5,595 nt of DNA from Halothece sp. MAG (GTDB lineage: Bacteria; Cyanobacteriota; Cyanobacteriia; Cyanobacteriales; Rubidibacteraceae): assembly GCA_018610095.1 (NCBI GenBank), contig JAHEOB010000333.1:1-5595 (forward strand), in the 5' to 3' direction. The notes beneath the pieces are model-generated. The model saw only the letters and a program-made list of their open reading frames with translations. It did not search any database and was not told where the DNA came from. Below, piece after piece: positions 1 to 5,461 of the stretch. The translations under genes and the position numbers were made by a program. Position 1 is the first letter of the stretch. Each line of letters opens with the position of its first letter.

Positions 1-1189
1 AGGTGTTGTGAACTTGCGCGATCGCGCTTAGAGATAATAAACTGAATTCCTTCTCCGATGATGATGGCAGTGGATCGGAGAGAACATAACTTCCTTGGGC
101 TTCCCCCGCTTTGAGAAGTTCTTGCACCCGACGATTTTGGGCCGTTTCGGAAATAGTTGTGGGATTGAGACGTAAGACTTCCCTTAGGGCTTGAGATACT
201 TGTTCTTGCCAATATCCCAGATGTTGCAAATAAATTTCGGCTTTAGTGGGATGGCGATTCCAATCAATGAAACTGGGATCAGTGTGGAGATGCAGCCAAC
301 AAATGGGATAGCGATCGCGCGGTAAGGTTCCCATAAACCCCGAAACAATGGTTTGTTCTAATTCCGGTAAACGAACACAACGCCCATTGATGGCAATTTT
401 CATCCAATCATTTTTCCCCCGAGAAGCGCGATCGGGCAATCCCACCACTAATTCTAAATGGCAAGGGGTATTGGCTTGTTGCAGATGGAGATCACGACAT
501 AGGTATTGGAAATCCTGCTCATTAAACTGAGACAAAATCTGGGGGAGAAGTTGTCGCGGTGTTTTCCCAGCAGCCAGAGATAACCATTTACGCTTGCCGT
601 GATAAAGTTGCCATGTCAGATAAGGATGAGCTAGGGCAATCTCATAAATCGTGGTTTGAATGGTTTTTAATTGTTGGGAAATTTTCGGTAACGCCTTACG
701 ACGCACCGGAAAATTGGCAAACAAATCCCAGACCGTTACAATCGTTCCTGGAGCAAGCGCGATCGTGCGTTCTTGCAGAATCTCTCCCCCTTGTTGAAAG
801 GTAATGGCATACCCTACTTGCTGATCACGGGGACGACTCATTACTTCTAACCCTGCAACCTGGGTCAAACTGTGTAATGCCTCTCCCCGAAACCCCAAAG
901 TGGTAATGTGTTGTAAGTCAGCAAGGGAGCAAATTTTATTAGTCGTATGGGGATAGGCACAGTAGCGTAAATTTTCTAAATCCATTCCTTTCCCATTATC
1001 AGCCACCTGAATCCAAGATAATGATTGATTCAGGGAAATTGTAATCCGATCCGCTCCCGCATCGAGTGCATTTTCCACTAACTCACGGATCACAGCAGCC
1101 GGAGAATCAATTACCTCCCCGGCTGCAATTTGTTGAATAACTGGATGGGGTAAAAATTGAATATACTGATTATCCAAGGAGTTGTGCAA
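1..1189 (-). CDS. mutL: DNA mismatch repair protein MutL, N-terminal part (cut by left window edge)
   Basis: MutL is the ATPase that links MutS mismatch recognition to downstream excision. About 396 residues are visible before the frame runs off the window. All GHKL ATPase motifs are present: motif I ELVENALDAG (residues 36-45, metal-ligand Asn40), motif II DNGKGM (64-69) and motif III TLGFRGEAL (97-105). The ribosomal-S5-like second domain ends near HPTKAEI, with the conserved lysine at about 316. The signature IAAGEVIDSPAAVIRELVENALDAG matches cyanobacterial MutL as I recall it. The C-terminal dimerisation domain is outside the window, so the endonuclease motif cannot be judged. I see no ATG in frame. 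The TTG at 1189-1187 gives about 12 residues before the conserved FLPHPVI block, the usual distance; a TTG at 1177 is the alternative. The gene begins 7 nt after the clpS stop with only a weak AGAAG-like ribosome site, so translation is probably coupled to clpS. The family call is very secure; the start is uncertain. Confidence 0.93.
   Translation of the reverse strand, partial: MHNSLDNQYIQFLPHPVIQQIAAGEVIDSPAAVIRELVENALDAGADRITISLNQSLSWIQVADNGKGMDLENLRYCAYPHTTNKICSLADLQHITTLGFRGEALHSLTQVAGLEVMSRPRDQQVGYAITFQQGGEILQERTIALAPGTIVTVWDLFANFPVRRKALPKISQQLKTIQTTIYEIALAHPYLTWQLYHGKRKWLSLAAGKTPRQLLPQILSQFNEQDFQYLCRDLHLQQANTPCHLELVVGLPDRASRGKNDWMKIAINGRCVRLPELEQTIVSGFMGTLPRDRYPICWLHLHTDPSFIDWNRHPTKAEIYLQHLGYWQEQVSQALREVLRLNPTTISETAQNRRVQELLKAGEAQGSYVLSDPLPSSSEKEFSLLSLSAIAQVHNT
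18..25. repeat. HIP1 palindrome GCGATCGC (one of four)
   Basis: Perfect copies lie at 18-25 and 311-318 (both in mutL), 2987-2994 (rimP) and 4785-4792 (SDR). Several seven-of-eight copies also occur, for example near 426 and 760. The element is a well-known over-represented octamer of many cyanobacterial genomes and is the best taxonomic marker here. Confidence 0.9.
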
Positions 1190-1196
1190 CCATGAA

Positions 1197-1502
1197 CTAT
1201 TCTTCTGGTTCAATGGTACTGCTTAACCCATGGCTTTTTAGCATTTCCGAATAAAATTCTGCATGTTCTTGTTCGCAGGTAATCACTAGGGCAATTCCTG
1301 AGTTATGAGCTTCCATCATAATATCAACCGCTTGGGGTTGACTTAAACTAGGAACTGTTTGCAACAGCGTTTGTACCACATACTCCATACTATTAACATC
1401 ATCATTATGAAGCAGTACGCGGTAACGGGGGGCATGTTTTTGAACCGTCTCCTGTTTCTCGACAGTTTGAACGCCAGGATTTTCGATGACTTCAGTTGCC
1501 AT
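1197..1502 (-). CDS. clpS: ATP-dependent Clp protease adaptor ClpS
   Basis: ClpS delivers N-degron substrates to the ClpC/ClpP protease in the cytosol. The 101-residue product is the usual length. A variable tail (1-24) precedes the folded domain. The substrate pocket is recognisable: HNDD at 32-35, the gatekeeper methionine in NSMEYVV (Met39) and the conserved His66 in MMEAHNSG. The ITCEQEHAEFY segment (74-84) and the ending STIEPEE resemble cyanobacterial ClpS1. The ATG at 1502 is supported by a clear Shine-Dalgarno GGGAGGA five nt upstream. The gene sits 25 nt after nusA and 7 nt before mutL, so it is probably co-transcribed with both. This neighbourhood is unusual, because in many bacteria clpS lies beside clpA. 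The assignment to ClpS1 rather than ClpS2 rests on overall resemblance only. Confidence 0.95.
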   Translation of the reverse strand: MATEVIENPGVQTVEKQETVQKHAPRYRVLLHNDDVNSMEYVVQTLLQTVPSLSQPQAVDIMMEAHNSGIALVITCEQEHAEFYSEMLKSHGLSSTIEPEE

Positions 1503-1507
1503 GGCTA

Positions 1508-1514
1508 TCCTCCC
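1508..1514 (-). promoter_or_regulatory. Shine-Dalgarno of clpS
   Basis: GGGAGGA is read on the minus strand, five nt before the clpS ATG. It fixes the start at 1502. Part of it lies in a short inverted repeat (1507-1511 with 1522-1526). Confidence 0.75.
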
Positions 1515-1527
1515 TCATTATAGGATT

Positions 1528-2769
1528 TCAATCATCTATCTTAACTTCTAGGGGAGAACTTTGAGCCTCAATCGTATCGCCCACATCAGGGGGCACTTCT
1601 TCCACCGTTTCCCCTTCCGTAGGTTCGGCGGTTTCTTCATCTTTTTTCACTTCTTTGATATCAATTTTCCAACCGGTGAGATGGGCACAAAGGCGAACAT
1701 TTTGACCGTCTTTGCCAATGGCTAAACTCAATTGATTTTGAGGAACAAAGACTTGGGCATGACGTTGTTCCGTATCCATTAACACGACACGTTCAATTTC
1801 GGCAGGACTCAGGGCATTTTGGATATAAATTTCTGGGTCGGGAGACCAACGAACCACATCAATTTTTTCGCCCCGTAATTCATTGACCACTGCTTGAATC
1901 CGCGATCCTCTTGCCCCAATACAAGCCCCAACGGGATCAACATCGCGATCGAGGGTATCCACAGCAATTTTGGTCCGAGACCCTAAATGACGGGACGGGG
2001 GATTGGCTTCCCGCGCGACGGCAACAATTCTGACGATTTCATCTTGGATTTCAGGAACTTCATTTTCAAACAGATAAGCCACCAAGCCCGCAGATGCCCG
2101 AGAGACAATTAATTGTGGTCCGCGAGAGGTTCCTTCCCGTACTCGTTTCAAAAACACCCGAAATCCCGTATTGGTTCGATAATTATCATTGGGGAGTTGT
2201 TCTTTGCGAGGGAGTTCTGCTTCCACTTCAGGGCGACCATAACCACTACTAACCCCCATAATCACTGACTGCCGTTCAAAGCGAATGACACGGGATTGTA
2301 AAACCGTTTCTTCTAAATCACGGAATTCTTCCTGAATCATGCGACGCTGCTGATCCCGTAGTTTTTGCAGCAGCACTTGCTTAGTTTGAATGGCAGCCAT
2401 GCGACCAAATTCTTTTTGTTGCGGCGTAACATCTAGCACCACCGAATCCCCTAGTTCTGCTTCACTTGCCACTTCCTTTACTTCTTGCAGGGCAATTTGG
2501 TGATCTTTATTGGTTACTTGTTCCACAATTTCTTTTGTCGCAAGAACCCGAAATCCTTCTTCTTCGACATCCAATTGAACTTCAAAGTTATCAAAGTAGT
2601 CATCACCAAATTGATCACTCTGTTCTAAACTTTGGGCGCGTCGATACCGTTCATACCCTTTTAAAAGTGCCTCTTGTAGCGCAGCTTTAACGGCACTTTC
2701 CGGTAAATTATGTTCCTCGCTAATATCGTCAATCATTTTGCTTAAACCAGGTAAATTGACGAGTGCCAT
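1528..2769 (-). CDS. nusA: Transcription termination/antitermination factor NusA
   Basis: NusA binds RNA polymerase near the RNA exit channel and modulates pausing, intrinsic termination and antitermination. The 413 residues fold as expected: an N-terminal polymerase-binding domain (about 1-120), an S1 domain (about 155-220), KH1 with the loop GARG (285-288) inside GACIGARGSRIQAVV, and KH2 with the loop GKDG (352-355) inside LAIGKDGQNVRLC. After residue 376 only an acidic low-complexity tail remains, rich in Glu, Thr and Pro. The C-terminal acidic repeats of the longer E. coli protein (about 495 residues) are absent, which is normal for cyanobacteria. A strong ribosome site (AAAGGAGAT) sits just before the ATG. 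The gene follows rimP by 31 nt, the classic pairing. The usual next genes, ylxR and infB, do not follow; clpS and mutL do. Confidence 0.97.
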   Translation of the reverse strand: MALVNLPGLSKMIDDISEEHNLPESAVKAALQEALLKGYERYRRAQSLEQSDQFGDDYFDNFEVQLDVEEEGFRVLATKEIVEQVTNKDHQIALQEVKEVASEAELGDSVVLDVTPQQKEFGRMAAIQTKQVLLQKLRDQQRRMIQEEFRDLEETVLQSRVIRFERQSVIMGVSSGYGRPEVEAELPRKEQLPNDNYRTNTGFRVFLKRVREGTSRGPQLIVSRASAGLVAYLFENEVPEIQDEIVRIVAVAREANPPSRHLGSRTKIAVDTLDRDVDPVGACIGARGSRIQAVVNELRGEKIDVVRWSPDPEIYIQNALSPAEIERVVLMDTEQRHAQVFVPQNQLSLAIGKDGQNVRLCAHLTGWKIDIKEVKKDEETAEPTEGETVEEVPPDVGDTIEAQSSPLEVKIDD

Positions 2770-2775
2770 ATATTG

Positions 2776-2784
2776 ATCTCCTTT
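2776..2784 (-). promoter_or_regulatory. Shine-Dalgarno of nusA
   Basis: AAAGGAGAT on the minus strand has its AGGAG core 8 nt before the nusA ATG at 2769. It is the strongest ribosome site in the window and suggests nusA is translated independently of rimP. Confidence 0.8.
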
Positions 2785-2800
2785 ATTGTTAATTGCTTTG

Positions 2801-3262
2801 TTAAGAAGGTGTATCTAGTTGCACCATCTGCACCACCTCACGGGGAATTTTGATCAACCGTCCTTTTTGATTAATATAAACTGTGGTTTCATCGCGACGA
2901 TTGAGTGTTCCCTGCCATTTCGGTTTGCCTTTGTAGGGAGGATCAGTGGTGACCAGAACTGGAAACCCTTTGAAGCTAACATATTCGCGATCGCGGGTGA
3001 GTTGATCGGAGACACCGGGACTAGAGACTTCTAACACATAAGCATCAGAGATAATCTCTTCCACATCCAATTGTGCTTCTAAGGTGCGACTCATTTGTTC
3101 ACAATCATTTAAACTGGTATCCCCTTGGAGATTGCGAACATCGACCCGTAATACAGGGGGCTTTTGATTGGTTAAAAAGACAATTTCAACCACTTCTAAG
3201 CCCAAGTCAGCGGCAATTGGGGTTGCAATTTCCGTTATTTTTGGAATCAAAGGATGAGTCAT
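2801..3262 (-). CDS. rimP: Ribosome maturation factor RimP
   Basis: RimP helps assemble the 30S ribosomal subunit. The product is 153 residues, close to the family norm. The N-terminal domain holds PPVLRVDVRN (to about residue 44), the conserved Asp-Cys pair (53-54) and the RimP signature YVLEVSSPGV (75-84). The C-terminal SH3-like domain (about 88-150) carries FKGFPVLV, WQGTL and VYINQKGRLIKIP. I chose the ATG at 3262, giving MTHPLIPKI, because that N-terminus matches cyanobacterial RimP as I recall it. An in-frame TTG at 3280 would add six unconserved residues and begins two nt from a terminator T-run. The ribosome site is weak. The gene heads the rimP-nusA-clpS-mutL string and lies about 20 nt downstream of an intrinsic terminator, which makes attenuation of this unit plausible. 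Confidence 0.95.
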   Translation of the reverse strand: MTHPLIPKITEIATPIAADLGLEVVEIVFLTNQKPPVLRVDVRNLQGDTSLNDCEQMSRTLEAQLDVEEIISDAYVLEVSSPGVSDQLTRDREYVSFKGFPVLVTTDPPYKGKPKWQGTLNRRDETTVYINQKGRLIKIPREVVQMVQLDTPS

Positions 3263-3281
3263 GATTCGACCGACAAACAAT

Positions 3282-3305
3282 AAAAAAAGCGGGCTCGACC
3301 CACTT
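3282..3305 (-). terminator. Intrinsic terminator in front of rimP
   Basis: On the minus strand the stem AAGTGGG (3305-3299) pairs with CCCGCTT (3293-3287) around the loop TCGAG, with one T-G wobble. The stem runs straight into seven consecutive T (3288-3282). This is a textbook Rho-independent terminator for leftward transcription. It lies only about 20 nt before the rimP start codon. It must therefore either end an upstream small RNA or act as an attenuator in the rimP leader. The plus strand has no matching T-run. Confidence 0.75.
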
Positions 3306-3318
3306 CGATGACAGGGCA

Positions 3319-3381
3319 GTTAGTGAAACCGTCTGTGAAGAACTCCTGGTTGGTGGATTCCTCACTACGGTTTAGTTTAAC
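3319..3381 (-). promoter_or_regulatory. Long structured hairpin upstream of rimP (leader element or small RNA)
   Basis: Read on the minus strand, this 63-nt segment folds into an extended hairpin. From outside in, GTTA pairs with TAAC; AAACCG (3373-3368) with CGGTTT (3331-3326); GTGAGGAA (3365-3358) with TTCTTCAC (3342-3335) including one G-T wobble; and TCC (3357-3355) with GGA (3346-3344), with a single bulge. The loop is ACCAACCA. On the plus strand the wobble becomes an A-C mismatch, so the fold favours leftward RNA, the same direction as the terminator that follows. I do not recognise a known riboswitch or Rfam family. It could be the 5' part of a rimP leader or an independent RNA of about 100 nt. 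No convincing promoter is visible. Confidence 0.5.
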
Positions 3382-3416
3382 ATTCCAATCAGTAATCAGG
3401 CATTTGATGAGACACC

Positions 3417-3671
3417 ATGCACCTAATTTTATATTCCAAACCCGGTTGTCATTTATGTGAAGGGCTTCAGGAAAAATTAGAACAAATCACAGCATTTCCC
3501 TTGGAATTAGAAATACGGGATATTACTACTTGTCATGAGTGGTTTCAAGCCTATCAATATGAAGTCCCTGTCTTAACCCGTGCTGTGGGCAATCAAGAGC
3601 AGCGTTTACCCCGCCCCTCCCCTCGGGTGTCGGTGGAACAATTAACCCATTGGTTACAACAGTATCGCTAG
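3417..3671 (+). CDS. Glutaredoxin-family thioredoxin-fold protein
   Basis: This is a small 84-residue cytosolic protein with a thioredoxin fold. It opens with a beta strand and the dithiol motif CHLC (Cys11, Cys14) inside YSKPGCHLCEG. The cis-proline loop is EVPVL (Pro51), and the C-terminal part is RPSPRVSVEQLTHWLQQ, ending in the last helix. This layout fits the short glutaredoxin-like family (PF05768/DUF836 type) common in cyanobacteria. Both active-site cysteines are present, so a dithiol redox role is plausible, but glutathione dependence and partners cannot be read from sequence. The ATG at 3417 begins directly at the fold; the ribosome site is weak. The gene is alone on its strand, divergent from rimP and convergent with folE. 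Confidence 0.85.
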   Translation: MHLILYSKPGCHLCEGLQEKLEQITAFPLELEIRDITTCHEWFQAYQYEVPVLTRAVGNQEQRLPRPSPRVSVEQLTHWLQQYR

Positions 3672-3672
3672 G

Positions 3673-3689
3673 GGTGGGCAAGGCTCACC
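3673..3689 (+). terminator. Possible hairpin terminator after the glutaredoxin-like gene
   Basis: GGTGGGC pairs with GCTCACC around the loop AAG, immediately after the stop codon, with one G-T wobble on the plus strand. No T-run follows, so it is weak as an intrinsic terminator. It lies in the short gap between two convergent genes and may limit read-through from the plus side. Confidence 0.3.
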
Positions 3690-3705
3690 TGCACAGTGAC
3701 AGAGG

Positions 3706-4401
3706 TTAGTGAAAGCTAGGTTGATGACGAATCAAATTCAGAAACTCTTCTCGGGTTTTTTGATCATCTTGGAATACTCCTAACATGGCACTTGTCACTG
3801 TCCAAGACCCCGGTTTTTGAACGCCTCGCATCACCATACACATATGGGTGGCTTCTAGAACAACAGCAACTCCCTGGGGTTCAAGAATAGTGTTAATCGC
3901 CTCGGCAATTTGGCGGGTGAGACGTTCTTGTACTTGTAAGCGACGGGCATACATTTCTACAATGCGGGCTAACTTACTTAACCCCACCACTTTCTGATTA
4001 GGAATATAAGCAACATGAGCTTTCCCCATAAAGGGCAACATATGATGTTCACACAAACTAAACACATCAATGTCTCTCACCAGCACCATTTCATTATGCC
4101 CCTCATCAAAAATTGCCCCATTGACCAACTCTTCCAGAGACTCTTGATAGCCTTGGGTTAGATATTGCATTGCCTCCACAACGCGCTGGGGAGTTCGTTT
4201 TAACCCTTCTCGTTCTGGATCTTCTCCTAACCCTGCGATAAGCGTTTTGACAGCCTCCATCATTTGCTCAGTTTGAGGTTGGTTACTATCTCCCTCCTTT
4301 TTGACAGCTGCTTCTAAGGAGCGAGCACTATTAACAGAGACTTCTTTATGAATATTTCCTGAACCGTTGGGCATGGAACTGTTGGATGAACCAGTTGTCA
4401 T
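3706..4401 (-). CDS. folE: GTP cyclohydrolase I
   Basis: FolE converts GTP to 7,8-dihydroneopterin triphosphate, the first step to folate and other pterins and to queuosine. The 231-residue product has the full catalytic core. SLCEHHMLPFMG holds zinc ligands Cys117 and His120 and catalytic His119; EATHMCMVMRGVQ holds His186 and the third zinc ligand Cys188; LSKLARIVEMYARRLQVQERLT and GSWTVTSAM are intact family blocks. The first 40 or so residues are a Ser/Asn-rich, unconserved extension, common in this enzyme. The conserved fold begins around QMMEAVKTLIAGLGEDPEREGL. The ATG at 4401 is the only good start before the core, and its ribosome site is not obvious. It lies 53 nt downstream of the SDR gene on the same strand, so co-transcription is likely. 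Confidence 0.97.
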   Translation of the reverse strand: MTTGSSNSSMPNGSGNIHKEVSVNSARSLEAAVKKEGDSNQPQTEQMMEAVKTLIAGLGEDPEREGLKRTPQRVVEAMQYLTQGYQESLEELVNGAIFDEGHNEMVLVRDIDVFSLCEHHMLPFMGKAHVAYIPNQKVVGLSKLARIVEMYARRLQVQERLTRQIAEAINTILEPQGVAVVLEATHMCMVMRGVQKPGSWTVTSAMLGVFQDDQKTREEFLNLIRHQPSFH

Positions 4402-4454
4402 AATTTAAGAATCAAATTCCTTACTGAGTCTGCATCGTATTGACCCTGAACCAG

Positions 4455-5180
4455 TTAGAGGGCACCGGCGCTGGGCATCAGGGTTAAATCTTCAATTACT
4501 GCTTGTTGGGGAAGTAAAGCAGCTTGGACAATGGTTTGAGCAACGACTTTCGGATCCAGCATGGCGGAGCGATCGAGCTCCATATTGACGGTTTCGGAAT
4601 CCCAAAGCGGGGTATTAACTGCCCCAGGGGTAATCGTGACTACTCGAATCCCATTTTCTTTTTCTTCCCCAGAAAGTGCCTTAGACAGGGTAATAATCCC
4701 AGCTTTGCTGACACTGTAAGCGCCCCAACTGGGAAAGGGATTATGGGCAGCAATCGAAGCCACGTTGATGATCGTTCCCTTAGCGCGATCGCGCATGGTT
4801 GGCAAAACCCCTTGAATACACTGCAAGACACTGGTTAAATTCAAATCTAGCACTTGTTGCCAGTCTTGGAGTGGGGTTTCGGCTAAGGGGTTAGTATAGC
4901 CCATGCCAGCATTGTTAACTAAAATGTCAACGCCCCCAAAATCAGTTACAACTGTGCTAATATTGTCTTTTACTGTTTCCAGATCAGCTAAATCAATCAG
5001 GTAAGATTGGGCATTAACATGTTCCTTGACTGCCTTTTCCACGGGATGTAGTTTCTCTTGGGAGCGTCCAACCAAAGCTAGGTCAACGCCTGCTTGAGCT
5101 AAGGCGAGGGCGGTTTCTTTCCCGATACCACTACTGGCCCCAGTAACTAAGGCTTTCTGCCGACTCTGAGACTGGTTCAT
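4455..5180 (-). CDS. Short-chain dehydrogenase/reductase (SDR), classical type
   Basis: This NAD(P)H-dependent oxidoreductase has 241 residues and a Rossmann fold. The cofactor glycine motif is TGASSGIG (13-20). Arg39 in VGRSQ after the second strand suggests NADPH preference. NNAG is at 89-92, and the catalytic tetrad is Asn114, Ser142, Tyr155 and Lys159 (YSVSK), followed by the PGAVNTPLW loop. I placed the start at the ATG at 5180, because the upstream in-frame TTG at 5198 overlaps a good Shine-Dalgarno (GGAGGA, 10 nt before this ATG). The ending LTLMPSAGAL resembles a well-conserved cyanobacterial SDR group. The substrate is unknown: general FabG-like carbonyl reduction is possible, and the adjacent folE makes a pterin reductase worth considering. 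Confidence 0.9.
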   Translation of the reverse strand: MNQSQSRQKALVTGASSGIGKETALALAQAGVDLALVGRSQEKLHPVEKAVKEHVNAQSYLIDLADLETVKDNISTVVTDFGGVDILVNNAGMGYTNPLAETPLQDWQQVLDLNLTSVLQCIQGVLPTMRDRAKGTIINVASIAAHNPFPSWGAYSVSKAGIITLSKALSGEEKENGIRVVTITPGAVNTPLWDSETVNMELDRSAMLDPKVVAQTIVQAALLPQQAVIEDLTLMPSAGAL

Positions 5181-5190
5181 TGAAATTCGA

Positions 5191-5196
5191 TCCTCC
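5191..5196 (-). promoter_or_regulatory. Shine-Dalgarno of the SDR gene, decides its start
   Basis: GGAGGA on the minus strand lies 10 nt before the ATG at 5180. It overlaps the alternative TTG start at 5198, which argues against that TTG. Confidence 0.7.
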
Positions 5197-5219
5197 AATA
5201 GAATAATGAATCAGGTTGA

Positions 5220-5239
5220 AAAGGTTAATCAAAACCTTT
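5220..5239. repeat. Perfect inverted repeat in the SDR leader
   Basis: AAAGGTT (5220-5226) and AACCTTT (5233-5239) are perfectly complementary with a 6-nt spacer. The element sits just downstream of the candidate -10 box of the SDR gene, roughly where its transcript would begin. It may be an operator or a short leader hairpin; nothing in the sequence identifies a binding protein. Confidence 0.5.
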
Positions 5240-5269
5240 ATTTCAAAACAAAACAAAAAATCGAGTCAA
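5240..5269 (-). promoter_or_regulatory. Candidate promoter of the SDR-folE unit
   Basis: On the minus strand TTGACT (5269-5264, five of six to the -35 consensus) is followed after 18 nt by TGAAAT (5245-5240, four of six to -10). The spacer is T-rich. It points at the SDR gene, with a 5' leader of roughly 50 nt. This is a pattern match only. Confidence 0.4.
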
Positions 5270-5461
5270 CTTCATCTTGCCACATAAGTTCGCAAAACCG
5301 TTTTATAACCCTGAGAAAGCTTCAATTCAGATATCGGCTTGCAGCAGTTCGTTCATGACTGATTTTAAACCATTAAGAAATGTAAAGTCTATAAACCTTG
5401 CTCATTGTATCATCGGATTGGCGATGGATCGACAGTCTAATCATTATTAATACGCAAAGCT

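Larger units (their letters stand above)
5181..5461. other. Divergent intergenic region
   Basis: This is the longest stretch without a gene (281 bp). Its left part carries the SDR ribosome site, an inverted repeat and a candidate SDR promoter. The right part is A/T-rich and contains two -10-like hexamers for the rightward gene, TATAAA (5390-5395) and TATCAT (5408-5413), neither with a convincing -35. I see no RNA gene or mobile-element end in it. Confidence 0.6.

Noticed and set aside
348..804. Two plus-strand open frames of 60 and 81 codons.
   Set aside because: They lie antisense to the well-conserved mutL coding frame and show no recognisable protein features.
1517..1522. Perfect TATAAT on the minus strand between nusA and clpS.
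   Set aside because: A start from it would fall inside the clpS ribosome site, and no -35 hexamer is evident, so it is probably chance.
2466..3264. Plus-strand open frames antisense to nusA and rimP.
   Set aside because: They are shadows of strongly conserved genes, without ribosome sites or family resemblance.
3263..3280. TTG start at 3280 for rimP, adding six residues.
   Set aside because: The extra residues are not family-like, it begins almost in the terminator T-run, and the ATG at 3262 matches the family N-terminus.
3282..3325. Possible glutamine riboswitch, because the leader contains TCATCGAAGTGGG.
   Set aside because: It resembles fragments of the glnA-type motif only loosely. The conserved order and stems of that riboswitch are not present, and rimP is not a nitrogen-regulated target.
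3319..3381. Yfr1-type small RNA on the plus strand, because of ACTCC and CCTCAC segments.
   Set aside because: The conserved unpaired ACTCCTCACAC block is not intact, and the plus-strand fold is worse than the minus-strand one.
4524..4838. Open frames on both strands inside the SDR gene.
   Set aside because: The SDR frame carries all catalytic motifs without a break; the others are out-of-frame shadows.
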